Source: UPXZ01 sp964634605 (GTDB lineage: Bacteria > Bacteroidota > Bacteroidia > Bacteroidales > Paludibacteraceae). Taken from it: a stretch of DNA of 43,514 nt. Under the pieces are notes generated by a model. The model was not told the origin of the DNA and searched no databases. It worked only from the letters and a program-made list of their open reading frames with translations. Shown here in pieces: positions 16,985 to 26,636 of this stretch (position 1 is its first letter; the number at the start of each line of letters is the position of its first letter). Position numbers and translations under genes: made by a program. Where the stretch lies: assembly GCA_964634605.1 (NCBI GenBank), contig CAZWLJ010000028.1:1-43514 (forward strand), written 5' to 3'.

Positions 16985-18943
16985 CTAATCCTCTTCCAGG
17001 CTAAAATAAGGTTGATCTTTTCGGATTGGCGGACGGAAATTTTTTAAAGGAACATATTCAACAGTCACTACCGAAGGATCGAGGTCAAGTATCTGTGTAT
17101 CTGAAGTTGTGAATTTTTTAATGGCATAATACATGGATAGAATCGCTTTTGATTTGGCAGACAAATCCGGATTTCTGACAATACGTTCAACAACTACAAA
17201 TCTCCAGTCGCCTTCGATGCTGGCTTGTTTGAGGGAAGGATACCGGCTGCTCAGGTTTACTTCTCCTCTTTTCTCCATTTCCTTGCATATTCGCCTCACG
17301 TAAGTATCAATGTGAATACCCATTTTGAATCCGGCCACGATGTTCAGTCTGAATATTTTACCGGGAATGAAAGTTTTAATGTTATAGCTGAATTCGAAAG
17401 GTTCATCACTTTTGGTAAGAAATACAAACCAATAAGTGTCTGCCCTCTTGGGCTGTTTATTTATCAATGAATATATTATCTTCGATTCAATCTCATCCTC
17501 GTATTTTGCACGCGTAACATACACCAGATTAGTAGCAAACTTAGGTATTTCTGTATCGTCACTGATTTTGTTAATCAGTTCTATATGTTTTGCAACAGGC
17601 ATGTATGAAACACTTCTGTTTTTAATTCTTATCCCGTTATACCATATAAACATGATAAAGAATAATCCACCAGCAATCAGAATTGTTACATACCCTCCAT
17701 GTACAAATTTAAGCATGTTAGCAACAAAAAAACTTGCTTCGATTGTTAAAAAGAACAGTGTAACCGGTATGCTAAACCAAAGTGATTTTCTGGAGTTGTA
17801 CAGGTAAATAAATAAAAGAACCGTAGTCATCATCATTGTGATAGTAATGGCAAGTCCGTAGGCTGATTCCATATTGGAGGAAGAGCGAAAGAAAAGGACT
17901 ACAACGATACAAAGTACCATCAACGTAAAATTAACAAGCGGAATATACATTTGTCCCTTGATTTCGGTAGGATACTTTATGTGTATGTTTGGCCATAAAT
18001 GGAGCGAAATGGCTTCGCTGATAATGGTAAACGAACCGCTGATTAAAGCCTGGCTGGCTATGATAGCCGCAAGAGTAGCCATTGCCACACCAATGAAAGA
18101 GAACCAGGACGGCATAAGACTGAAAAAAGGATTAACCCCCTCCGTGAGATTACCGGCATGTGTGATAATCCATGCTCCCTGACCCAAATAATTCAGAATA
18201 AGTGTTGATTTGACAAAAATCCATGAAATACGGATATTCTGAAGACCGCAATGTCCGAGATCGGAGTATAATGCCTCGGCACCAGTGGTGCACAAGAAAA
18301 CAGCCCCCAGTATGATCATGGCATTAGGCGATGCCTGAAGCAATTTCACTGCATAGACAGGATTGAAGGAGGAAATGATACCCGGAAACTGAATGGAGGC
18401 ATAAATGCCAAGTATGCCCAGCATTAAAAACCACAGGAACATAATACCGCCAAATAATTTACCCAACCGGTTTGTTCCAAGAGGTTGAATTAAAAATAAA
18501 ATTAAAATGATAGCAATGGTAATAGGCAGTACGGGCACGGAAGAATTTAAAGTGTTCAGTCCTTCGACAGACGAAATGACTGTAATGGCAGGAGTAATTA
18601 TTCCATCGGCCAGCAGTGTGGAAGCACCGATTGCAGCTATGAGGTATGCCCAGCGGTAATTCTTCCGGATAAGAGCATAAAGAGAAAGAATTCCACCCTC
18701 ACCATGGTTATCTGCACGGAGGGTTATCAGTACATATTTTACTGTGGTCTGCAGCGTAAGTGTCCATATAATACACGATATAGCACCGTAAATGTATTCA
18801 GGATTTGCTTTACCCCCTTCGGGCAATCCGCTGAGTATCGCTTTCATCACATACAGGGGTGACGTTCCGATATCGCCATATACTATCCCGATTGCCAGAA
18901 AAAGCCCTAATAATCCAAATGGTACTTTATGACTGTTTTTCAT
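16985..18943 (-). CDS. kup: Kup family low-affinity potassium uptake protein
   Basis: A 652-aa inner-membrane K+ transporter (KUP/HAK/KT family), probably K+/H+ symport. It has the family signature near the N-terminus, GIVYGDIGTSPLYV, followed by about 12 membrane segments and a cytoplasmic C-terminal domain of roughly 190 aa. Other conserved stretches are NHGEGGILSLYAL, LLADGIITPAITVISSVEG and GAEALYSDLGHCG. The ATG at 18943 is preferred over an in-frame Met at 19015, because a perfect -7 box at 18973-18980 sits between them and would leave a leader of only about 20 nt. It has no operon partner. The length is slightly above the E. coli protein (622 aa), and nothing is missing. Confidence 0.95.
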   Translation of the reverse strand: MKNSHKVPFGLLGLFLAIGIVYGDIGTSPLYVMKAILSGLPEGGKANPEYIYGAISCIIWTLTLQTTVKYVLITLRADNHGEGGILSLYALIRKNYRWAYLIAAIGASTLLADGIITPAITVISSVEGLNTLNSSVPVLPITIAIILILFLIQPLGTNRLGKLFGGIMFLWFLMLGILGIYASIQFPGIISSFNPVYAVKLLQASPNAMIILGAVFLCTTGAEALYSDLGHCGLQNIRISWIFVKSTLILNYLGQGAWIITHAGNLTEGVNPFFSLMPSWFSFIGVAMATLAAIIASQALISGSFTIISEAISLHLWPNIHIKYPTEIKGQMYIPLVNFTLMVLCIVVVLFFRSSSNMESAYGLAITITMMMTTVLLFIYLYNSRKSLWFSIPVTLFFLTIEASFFVANMLKFVHGGYVTILIAGGLFFIMFIWYNGIRIKNRSVSYMPVAKHIELINKISDDTEIPKFATNLVYVTRAKYEDEIESKIIYSLINKQPKRADTYWFVFLTKSDEPFEFSYNIKTFIPGKIFRLNIVAGFKMGIHIDTYVRRICKEMEKRGEVNLSSRYPSLKQASIEGDWRFVVVERIVRNPDLSAKSKAILSMYYAIKKFTTSDTQILDLDPSVVTVEYVPLKNFRPPIRKDQPYFSLEED

Positions 18944-18972
18944 TTCGAAAGAATTAAAATTGTAAAAACGCG

Positions 18973-18980
18973 CAAATTTA
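18973..18980 (-). promoter_or_regulatory. Candidate -7 box for kup
   Basis: The minus strand reads TAAATTTG, matching TAnnTTTG exactly. A long A run (minus strand) occupies the place where a -33 element would be expected, so only the -7 half is supported. Confidence 0.5.
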
Positions 18981-19029
18981 TAGAATTTATTTTTAATGTG
19001 TTTTTTTTTTAACAAGATTAGTTGAAGGC

Positions 19030-19130
19030 TTCCGGAAATGAGAATTATTAATCACAAATTATGCAATCAGAAGTTATCGCAGATGTACTGAATTATAAAA
19101 ATCTTTCCGGAAAATATTCCGGAAAATATT
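19030..19130. repeat. Three copies of the palindrome TTCCGGAA, two in a 13-bp tandem repeat
   Basis: TTCCGGAA occurs at 19030-19037, 19105-19112 and 19118-19125. The last two belong to a 13-bp direct repeat. They lie in the divergent region between kup and the lipoprotein gene at 19269; one related sequence (ATCCGGAAAG) follows near 19173. They could be operator sites. No other feature is seen in 18981-19268. Confidence 0.5.
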
Positions 19131-19268
19131 AATCGATACCTGCACAAAATAAATGAATAAATAGAAATTCAATCCGGAAAGACGGAATATTTCCCTGAAC
19201 CTGTAAAAAACTTTTAAAATTATATATTGTTATATAAATGTGGTTTTTAAATATAAATTATTACAATT

Positions 19269-20534
19269 ATGAAAACATCCATTAAAATTTCTAATCAAAA
19301 CCGGACTCACATGGTCATTTTTTTTGCTGTCGTTTTTGTAACACTGACGTTTACAGCCTGTAATTTTATCAAAGGACAGATTGACAAGCTTTTAGGAAAA
19401 GCTGACGACCTGACCGAGAAAGTGGTTTCATCTCTGGACAATGCAATCGGCAGTCTGAACGCCACCTCGGCCAACTACGAAGAAATACTTCAAAAATTAG
19501 TTAGTGAATTGCCGGGCGAGGTACAATCAACTGTCACCAATGAGGTGAGCAACCTCCTGAACCGCACTGTTGCGGCTGCAGGAGCTGAAGTGAGATGCGA
19601 TGCTGATTTTTTTCGCATCAGGGTACAACAGGCATTACAACGAATCAAGGCTAAGTTTCTGAATCAGCCTCTACCGGTGCTGGAGCCACACCTTTGTGAC
19701 GTAGTACCGCTTGCTGTCGATATGAACTTATCGGCCAACAGGAGGAATAAACTGGAATTCTACGGCTATGACTTTGACATGACTGCCATTCAGGTAATGC
19801 TTTACAACGGTGCATCGGCCATTGATGTAAGCAATAAACTCGACCAGCCCACTCATTACCACATGACTCTGAATCTTGGAGGTAACGGTGTGCCCATATC
19901 AACTGCCAGCACCCGTCTGGTTCTTCGCTGGAACAACCGGGATATATCCTCTATCGGCATTATCCAGAGTTCACCCGATATCTGTGAAACTTCATACCAT
20001 ACATTTCAACCCACATCCGTTTCATTCATGCCTCCGCTTGTGCGCGGCGACCGTGAATTTGACGGTAACGGTCCCATCGTCAACTCCAGCGTCAATCTGA
20101 TAAATACAGGCAGGGAGGTCATTGCACGTGTACACATGTACGCCAGAGAAACCAGGAGCGATTACACTACCGGAAGCGGATCGAAAGATTTTGTTATTTA
20201 CTCTTCAGATCAGGATAAGACAATCGAAGCCATTGTAACACCAACAGAATCATCTTTTTCTTATATCGACAATAATCATAACATGGATGAATTTGCCGGA
20301 TCAGGACCTGTGCGCAAATTCAAATTCATGGGCGATACCGACGGAGACGATGTAGGATACAACACACGGGTTGAAATCGACTTCAATAACGTGAGGGTTC
20401 AATTGAAGGAAACGGGAGACTGTGTTTCAAGCGCTACATTGCGCACACTTGAATTGCAGAACAGAATCAGCCCGCAGGTTATTTCAGAAATGAGGGCAAT
20501 GCGCAATATCCGGTTTATCGGACCGAATGAATAA
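19269..20534 (+). CDS. Predicted lipoprotein of unknown function
   Basis: A 421-aa protein with a probable lipoprotein signal: a long polar N-terminus, a hydrophobic stretch at about 15-29 and Cys at 31 in FTAC, followed by Asn. Residues about 32-140 are helical and rich in small and charged residues, in a pattern that suggests a coiled coil or helical bundle (GQIDKLLGKADDLTEKVVS). Residues 150-410 appear mostly beta, with two Cys pairs and Asp/Gly-rich loops (MGDTDGDDVGYNTRVEIDF). No family is recognised and no catalytic motif is visible. It is alone, with divergent kup upstream and its own terminator downstream. Confidence 0.7.
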   Translation: MKTSIKISNQNRTHMVIFFAVVFVTLTFTACNFIKGQIDKLLGKADDLTEKVVSSLDNAIGSLNATSANYEEILQKLVSELPGEVQSTVTNEVSNLLNRTVAAAGAEVRCDADFFRIRVQQALQRIKAKFLNQPLPVLEPHLCDVVPLAVDMNLSANRRNKLEFYGYDFDMTAIQVMLYNGASAIDVSNKLDQPTHYHMTLNLGGNGVPISTASTRLVLRWNNRDISSIGIIQSSPDICETSYHTFQPTSVSFMPPLVRGDREFDGNGPIVNSSVNLINTGREVIARVHMYARETRSDYTTGSGSKDFVIYSSDQDKTIEAIVTPTESSFSYIDNNHNMDEFAGSGPVRKFKFMGDTDGDDVGYNTRVEIDFNNVRVQLKETGDCVSSATLRTLELQNRISPQVISEMRAMRNIRFIGPNE

Positions 20535-20572
20535 AAACGACGATTTGATTTGAATTTAAATCAACAAAAAGG

Positions 20573-20620
20573 TAAAACAAGCGGGTAAATCTGTTCACAG
20601 ATATTGCCCGTATTGTTTTA
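20573..20620 (+). terminator. Probable intrinsic terminator of the 19269 lipoprotein gene
   Basis: Long hairpin: outer arms TAAAACAA with TTGTTTTA, then CGGG with CCCG, then ATCTG with CAGAT around a TTCA loop, interrupted by small internal loops. It lies about 40 nt after the stop codon. The remaining bases up to 20783 hold nothing recognised. Confidence 0.7.
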
Positions 20621-20783
20621 CAATTACAGGATCCAAAGTTCAGTAAAGGTTCACAGATTTAATAATTACATGAAGCCAACAAACCACAAATGCAAACCGG
20701 AAAGGCGATTGACATCCCGTATCAGTTACAATTTTACCTAAATTTCAAACCGGAATATTTTCTTTTACGTTTTTCTTAATTTT

Positions 20784-20816
20784 ATTGACGAATGAATTTT
20801 ATTTTTGATACATTTG
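20784..20816 (+). promoter_or_regulatory. Promoter of the GH8 gene with two adjacent -7 boxes
   Basis: TATTTTTG (20800-20807) and TACATTTG (20809-20816) both match TAnnTTTG exactly. ATTG at 20784-20787 lies 21 bp before the second box and is one base off the TTTG -33 element, so the second box is favoured. The leader would be about 55 nt. Confidence 0.65.
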
Positions 20817-20879
20817 CAATTCTTAAGCTCAAAAATCTGTTTTGAACAGTCAGTCAACATAAAAACATTATCCTGAAAT

Positions 20880-22238
20880 ATGAAAACAACTGTCAAATCT
20901 TCTGTCTTATGCATGTTCGCATTCATCAGCGTCTGTCTTTCCTCACAAACAAAGCCGTTTCCGCAGAATGTAACCTATCCTTATGGCTATAAACCTGCTA
21001 CCATCAGTTCCACTCATGCCCAAAACGAATACACGAAATTTAAAACTTCATTTTTAGAAACCTGTAACAACAATGTGAGGCCGGTAGCGGACACAAGAGT
21101 TGCAACAACCAGCGAGTCCATGGGATATGTGATGCTGATTGCAGCCTATCAGGGCGACAAAACAAATTACGACAAGTTGTGGAATTTCTATATATCAAAA
21201 AAAACTTCCGCATCAAATAATATGATGGCCTGGAAGGTAAACTGCGCAGGAGTAATTAATGACGGAAGCATTACTGCAGCGGATATTGACGTGGCTTTTT
21301 CGCTTATTATTGCTCACATACAATGGAAAGAAAATTATCTGGAGGAAGCAAAGACAATCATAGGGATACTTAAAAACAGTGTAATAACAGACTGTTCCGG
21401 GTATAAAGTACTGAAAGCCGGTTATGGATATGGAGGATGTAATGAAACCAATATATCGTATTATACACCTGCATTCTTTCGGATTTTTGCACGGGTGACC
21501 AACGATAATACCTGGACAGCACTTGCCGATGACACATACACCCTGTTAAACAGGGCTGCCAACCAGACAACCGGTCTGGTACCCGACTGGCAAAGCTCCA
21601 TAGGCAGTGCTGCAGTGGGTGGGCGCAGCGCATATTACATGTACGATGCGTGTCGTGTACCATGGCGAATAGCGCTCGATTACCTGTGGAACGGAAACAC
21701 GAAGGCTCAGCAATGGTGCACAAAAGTCACAAACTGGGCAAACGGAATAGGCGCTGCGAATATCAAAGATGGCTATAAGCTGGATGGAAGCACCTACGGG
21801 CAATATAACAAGAGTTCATTTGTAGGTGCATTCGCTGTCGGTGCCATGTGCAACAGCCAGCCCATAACTGATTCATTCAGCACCAGGCTAAGCCAGCTGG
21901 ATGAGAGTTTTTACTATGATCATTACTTACGTTTGATTTACTTTCATGTCCTTTCGGGTAATTTCTGGGCACCTGATCTGACTTCCGGTGTTCCATCTGC
22001 GGGAAATACAGATTTGAAGATTTATTCCGATCCGGCATCGGGTCAGATCACCGTTGAAGGAGTAAAAAGTTTTGAAAAAATTGAAATTGTAGGCATTAAT
22101 GGCAAAATACTGCATTCCGAATTAATTAATCATTCTGATCAGGTAGTTTTGAATGTCCGTTCATTCGGGAAAGGCGCATACCTGCTGAAAGCCACAGATA
22201 AAACAGGTGGTTCTCAATGCCTTAAATTTTTAAGGTAA
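20880..22238 (+). CDS. GH8 family glycosidase with T9SS sorting domain
   Basis: A 452-aa secreted glycoside hydrolase of family 8 (endoglucanase, chitosanase or reducing-end xylanase activities in the family). Signal peptide 1-22. The (alpha/alpha)6 barrel shows the general acid E79 in TSESMGYVML and the usual base Asp D256 in YDACRVPWRIALDY. The family motif A-[ST]-D-[AG]-D reads ITAAD at 131-135, so its first Asp is replaced, though D135 remains. The catalytic part ends near 365. The last 75 residues are a type A T9SS sorting domain (IEIVGINGKIL, ending LKFLR), so the enzyme is surface or extracellular. No transporter is adjacent, so it probably works as a free polysaccharidase; the substrate cannot be told. 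Confidence 0.88.
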   Translation: MKTTVKSSVLCMFAFISVCLSSQTKPFPQNVTYPYGYKPATISSTHAQNEYTKFKTSFLETCNNNVRPVADTRVATTSESMGYVMLIAAYQGDKTNYDKLWNFYISKKTSASNNMMAWKVNCAGVINDGSITAADIDVAFSLIIAHIQWKENYLEEAKTIIGILKNSVITDCSGYKVLKAGYGYGGCNETNISYYTPAFFRIFARVTNDNTWTALADDTYTLLNRAANQTTGLVPDWQSSIGSAAVGGRSAYYMYDACRVPWRIALDYLWNGNTKAQQWCTKVTNWANGIGAANIKDGYKLDGSTYGQYNKSSFVGAFAVGAMCNSQPITDSFSTRLSQLDESFYYDHYLRLIYFHVLSGNFWAPDLTSGVPSAGNTDLKIYSDPASGQITVEGVKSFEKIEIVGINGKILHSELINHSDQVVLNVRSFGKGAYLLKATDKTGGSQCLKFLR

Positions 22239-22383
22239 ATTTTGCCGGTTGATATTTCCTTTTTGGCACACGATGAGTAAAAAGGATTTCTAAACACATG
22301 AATGTCTGCCACTAATTAACCAATGATAACCACTTCAACGGATTAATTTTTTTAATAATTTTTTTCCGGCAATGAACAAACAT

Positions 22384-23283
22384 CTATTTTTTGTTCAGTT
22401 TTAGAATCCAGTATTTTCCATCTACTTCAAGGGAACATTCTCCTCCCATTGAATCAGCTGATTTAATTTTGAAAAGATTTTCCATCATGATCCGGATATC
22501 TTCATTTGTCACACCCGAACCCCATTTTTCAGAAACAAGAAAAGGAATAAACTTTAATTTCAGGGTATTTTCGTTACGTTCGAGAACTTCGGTATACGTT
22601 GAAATCGACTGGATGCCCCAGACAAATTCAGTCGCAATTCCTTCAAAATTCCTGGTCTCCCGATCAATCTTTGTATCCCGTTTTCCGATTATTTTTCCCA
22701 CTTCAGCCGGCGATATTCCCTCATTTTTAAGGATTTCAAGGTCACACATGGCCTTGAAGGCATACTGAATCAACGCCCCGTTGAACCGGGTTAACGGTCC
22801 CATTCCGCCTGTCCGGAATTTTTCATCAATATTCTTATTATAAATGAGCGGGTAATTGTCCTGAGGAATCAGTTTTTTTATTTTCCAGTTTCCTTCTTTG
22901 AGTTCGAGCAGATAAACATCCAGATTATCCTTTACACACACATTCCCTGATCTGTCTGTCGTTTCAAGGTAGCTGACAGTGACCATGGCTGAGGCAGGTC
23001 CCACAACATCGGCTGTAATCCACTCTATGTCAATTTTATCACTTGTCATTTCTATTTTGTTGTTGTTTACAATGGAAGTCATCATCTCTGGCAGAGAGGT
23101 GATGGAATGATTCGGCCAAATCATTTGCCCGTCATCTGAACAGGATTTCAAAATATCGTCCCGCTTTTTTTCTTCAAACATTTTCAGGAAACCTGTTACA
23201 AAATCTTCAGCAGACTTCTTTTGACTCTCCTGACCGAAAGTGACTGCAGGAAGCAGCAGTAGAAAAAGAAACAGTTTTTTCAT
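22384..23283 (-). CDS. Secreted protein with NTF2-like N-terminal region
   Basis: A 299-aa protein with a signal peptide (MKKLFLFLLLLPAVTFGQ). Residues about 24-145 fit a SnoaL/DUF4440-type NTF2-like fold: a helical start (AEDFVTGFLKMFEEKKRDDILKS is the pattern), a WPNH turn, and a closing strand LLELKEGNWKIKKL. The C-terminal half (about 165-299) is not recognised; it has helical segments and ends with KYWILKLNKK. There is no lipobox and no T9SS tail, so it is probably periplasmic. It converges with the GH8 gene 145 bp away and has no operon partner. Its function is unknown. Confidence 0.65.
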   Translation of the reverse strand: MKKLFLFLLLLPAVTFGQESQKKSAEDFVTGFLKMFEEKKRDDILKSCSDDGQMIWPNHSITSLPEMMTSIVNNNKIEMTSDKIDIEWITADVVGPASAMVTVSYLETTDRSGNVCVKDNLDVYLLELKEGNWKIKKLIPQDNYPLIYNKNIDEKFRTGGMGPLTRFNGALIQYAFKAMCDLEILKNEGISPAEVGKIIGKRDTKIDRETRNFEGIATEFVWGIQSISTYTEVLERNENTLKLKFIPFLVSEKWGSGVTNEDIRIMMENLFKIKSADSMGGECSLEVDGKYWILKLNKK

Positions 23284-23967
23284 AATTGGAAGTTATAAAT
23301 TGAATTTTTAAAAAATAATCACGAAATGCTGATTTCAGAATTAATGATTGCACAGGAATATGCTTAAAGGGCAAAAGATTCACTTACCGCGATAAAATCA
23401 ATGCGATTGCAGGGATGTTTCCATTCCCCTGACAATATTCAGGGAGGTTTGACGGACGTTCAATAAATGTTTACTGAGGTTACCGTCCTGACTAAACTGG
23501 CGGTCTCATACAACTTTTATTTTCGATTGAAAACCCGGATGTTTTCAATTCTATAACAATTTAAGGAATCACAGAGTTTAAACCAACTAATTAAAATGAA
23601 TATTTCTCTTTCATAAGTTGAACCGATGATTCAATGACAGGGGGCTTCTATTGCTTTGCTTTTATTATATAAATGGATAAATCATTCTGCAAAATCAAAT
23701 TGGTAACGGTAAAATCGTGATTGTATGTGAGTTATAAGACAAAATATGCATTTTACAAATCAATATGCCGGCAGGTAAAGTTATCAAGAAACGGGTAAAG
23801 AATCAAAAAATGAACAGGAAGGCAGTAAAAGCGAAGATGTCATTTCTTTTTTTCAGAAAAAAAGGATATTCAATGTATTTTCGGGAGAGTTTGGTTAAAA
23901 GAACAGAACCATCACATAAGACTGCAGCCTGTCTGACGGCGATGGTTACACCGGATGGAATCAGAAT
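23284..23967. other. 684-bp intergenic region with two hairpins
   Basis: No convincing gene. It contains two perfect short hairpins: CCCTGA/TCAGGG at 23427-23444 (6-nt loop) and ATTGAAAAC/GTTTTCAAT at 23526-23549 (9-bp stem, 6-nt loop). Neither is followed by a T run on either strand, so they are more likely leader structures or operator-like sites than terminators. A 68-codon frame at 23765-23971 is very basic and unlike a known protein. Confidence 0.55.
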
Positions 23968-26610
23968 TTAACGGACAGCAAATTTAAAGGCTTCAGCGGG
24001 CGTTTTAACGATGACAATTCCATCAGGTAAATTCTTATAGTCCGTTACTTCCTGTCCTGTTATATTATAAACCTTTACCGGGATAGTTGGATCAGCAGAC
24101 ACCAGGCAATTGTTTATCACGCTGAATTGCTGACGGTAAGGCTGTGTTTCGGTAATGCCGGTTGTAATTTTTTCCTGTCGGATTATGTACTTGCAGCCGG
24201 TGTCATTCGATTCATAACCGCCTCCCCAGTTGTATATCTTATAACCCAGCCCGGAATTGGTTTGGTTAATCTGGACATTGCCGGAGGTGATGATAAAATA
24301 ACTGCCATCGCCTGTGGGAGTGAATTTCCACCCCCCGGAAGTGAGAAAAGTGCTGCTTGTGGAAATCGGTTTGTCATACGTGGCAACATTGGAAATGTTG
24401 CTATTGCCGGTTTTACTTACTATCGCACAGGTTCCGTCGTTCAGTGCTGTTACTTTCCACAGAAATTTATCGTTGTTGACACTGAAAACGTTTCCATACA
24501 GCACTGCATTATCTCCCTGATAAGCAATGAATCTGTTTTCGCGCAGCGGAGTATGAAATGAATACCATACCTGCTGAGCACCATTCGAAGCAACAGGCAT
24601 ATTCCTCGACTTTTTGCAGGTTTCCAGCGCATTCCAGAGCGATATTCTTTCTGCCTGAAATTCGGCGTCTGTTGTTCCGGTATTTCTTACTGCAATCGCA
24701 TCATCAATGGAATGGCGGAGAATGGCGGTGTTCCCGGCAGTATATTCGCCCGGATTGTCGCCGGTTGATGCTGAATTGACAAATCCGGTAGCTATTTCTA
24801 TCATCGAAGTCAGCATCGACTTTTCACTAATTTCGGCTTCACTCAGGGTGTTAATCACGTTTTTAGCATTTGAAATGACCGTAGCAGCCGGTATCTGGCT
24901 GAGTTTTGATTCGTCAAATGCTGCAAGTGCATCGTTTATTTGCATGATAGCAGTCTGATGTCCGGCTTGTGTAAAAAACTCTTTCAGTATTCTAATCTTC
25001 TCAAATTGCTGAATACCTTCTGTCATTCTTTCGAATCTCATGGAAGTGCGTGCTCCCGGATATATCAGATACGTGTCCCCTGCTCCCCAGGAGCGGAACC
25101 GGCTGTCGGTCAGCGGATTTTTCACCCAGCAATTGAGTGCCCAGCGGAGATAGCCGTCCAGATTGGCCTTAGCAGCGTACCAGGCAAACCATTCGCATTC
25201 GGCGGGTGCACTGAAAGTAAATGTATTGGGACGGGCTTCTTCACACGAAGTGTAGAAGGTGGTCACTTTTCCCCCGGCCCTTCGCTGTGCCAGCTGCATA
25301 TCAGTGTATTTGTACCGCAGTGCAACACAGTAATCGTTCAGGTCGGCTATCAGCTCGTTGTGGAGCGAGCCCGCAAGTGAAATTTTAAATTCCGGATCGG
25401 CTTTACGGATTATCGCGATGGCTTTCAGCATCACATCCATTGCCCTTTCGTCCATCGAAATGTGTGTAATATCGAACCATCCTTTTTCTTTCAGGTGAGC
25501 GGCAAATGATTTAAGCATGGCAGTCCACATTTCTTCAAAGAGAGCTTCACCCGGTTTGGTGGCAGCATCTTTATAGGTACCGCTTGCTTCATCAAAGTAG
25601 CGGAATGACAACTTCCAGGGAATCATGGAATAGCAGTTGATTTGCCGGTTAACGCCGATTGACATCATCAGTTCGACCCACTTGTCAAAAATGGAATAAT
25701 CGAACGTCCAGCTTCCGTCTTTTTTCTTTATCCATTCAATCATTGTACCGTAAATATCTTCTGTCTGGCTGTTCCAGGGATCGTGGATGATGGAGGCTGT
25801 AATTACTTTTCCGCCTGCAGCAGCATAAAGCCGGTGCTCGGTTTTCAAAGCATCCACGTGTGCCTCCGACCAGGGTTCGACACCGTAATAACGTGCTACC
25901 GAATACGGATTTTGCCATAAGTCCAGGTGAAACTTCCAGTCCTTAGTAGCGGGCAGCGTCCGGTTTTGAACCTTCAGAGAGATATGAAGCGTATCAACCG
26001 GAGCACCATTCAGTTTTACGATGACAGCAGAAGTATAATTACCCGCTGTTGCACCAGCCGGAACAGCCAACCGAACCCATACACCCTGCGATGTCATGGG
26101 TTTGATTTCCAGTTGTGTGGCATGATGATCTATCGGGTCTGCCGACAGTGAATAATCGAAGTCAGCCGGATTACGGTATCCGCAGGTTCCTCGCCCGTCT
26201 TTATTGAGTTCGTCTGTCATCACATAACGCACAAAGCCTGAAAAGACATTATCCGCGGTGATGCTCAGATTTTCATCGTTCAGGTTGATGAAATCTCCGA
26301 CGGAATAGCTGAGTGTATTCGTTCCTGTTTTGTTTGAAACCACAAACTGGGCTGATACCCGTTCTCCTTTCCATGCAGTCAGCAGGATGGTTTTGTTTTC
26401 TGCCGGTATTCCGGAAGGATTCTGTTTGATGTAACGGGTGTCGGTATTGCCCCAGGCAACGGCAACATCAGGCTGCGATGTCCAGAGTGCAGTGTTTGTG
26501 GGCTTTGGATTGGAAAGTTCACTGTATGAGTAGAGAGGATAACTGCTTTGAGCAAACAGTATTACGAATGCGAAATTTAAAATAATCGTTGTAATAATGT
26601 GATTTTTCAT
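23968..26610 (-). CDS. GH123-type (DUF4091) glycoside hydrolase, secreted
   Basis: An 880-aa exported enzyme. Signal peptide 1-20. Residues about 40-220 form an N-terminal beta-sandwich, as in GH123 proteins. Residues about 225-560 match the DUF4091/GH123 catalytic barrel (HLDLWQNPYSVARYYGVEPWS, then the Asp-Glu pair in HISMDERAMD, D387-E388). In characterised GH123 beta-N-acetylgalactosaminidases such a DE pair supplies the residue that orients the N-acetyl group and the general acid. Residues about 690-825 look like a ricin-type beta-trefoil carbohydrate-binding domain (FLWKVTALNDGTCAIVSKTG). The C-terminal 50 residues (IPVKVYNITGQEVTD, LPDGIVIVK) resemble a short T9SS-like sorting tail. 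A substrate containing N-acetylgalactosamine is likely but not proven. It is monocistronic with a leader of about 145 nt. Confidence 0.83.
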   Translation of the reverse strand: MKNHIITTIILNFAFVILFAQSSYPLYSYSELSNPKPTNTALWTSQPDVAVAWGNTDTRYIKQNPSGIPAENKTILLTAWKGERVSAQFVVSNKTGTNTLSYSVGDFINLNDENLSITADNVFSGFVRYVMTDELNKDGRGTCGYRNPADFDYSLSADPIDHHATQLEIKPMTSQGVWVRLAVPAGATAGNYTSAVIVKLNGAPVDTLHISLKVQNRTLPATKDWKFHLDLWQNPYSVARYYGVEPWSEAHVDALKTEHRLYAAAGGKVITASIIHDPWNSQTEDIYGTMIEWIKKKDGSWTFDYSIFDKWVELMMSIGVNRQINCYSMIPWKLSFRYFDEASGTYKDAATKPGEALFEEMWTAMLKSFAAHLKEKGWFDITHISMDERAMDVMLKAIAIIRKADPEFKISLAGSLHNELIADLNDYCVALRYKYTDMQLAQRRAGGKVTTFYTSCEEARPNTFTFSAPAECEWFAWYAAKANLDGYLRWALNCWVKNPLTDSRFRSWGAGDTYLIYPGARTSMRFERMTEGIQQFEKIRILKEFFTQAGHQTAIMQINDALAAFDESKLSQIPAATVISNAKNVINTLSEAEISEKSMLTSMIEIATGFVNSASTGDNPGEYTAGNTAILRHSIDDAIAVRNTGTTDAEFQAERISLWNALETCKKSRNMPVASNGAQQVWYSFHTPLRENRFIAYQGDNAVLYGNVFSVNNDKFLWKVTALNDGTCAIVSKTGNSNISNVATYDKPISTSSTFLTSGGWKFTPTGDGSYFIITSGNVQINQTNSGLGYKIYNWGGGYESNDTGCKYIIRQEKITTGITETQPYRQQFSVINNCLVSADPTIPVKVYNITGQEVTDYKNLPDGIVIVKTPAEAFKFAVR

Positions 26611-26636
26611 GTGTAAATAATTGTTTTTTTAATGGA

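Noticed and set aside
23765..23971. 68-codon basic reading frame, plus strand
   Set aside because: Low-complexity Lys-rich start, no known motif, and overlaps the end of the convergent GH123 gene; likely chance.
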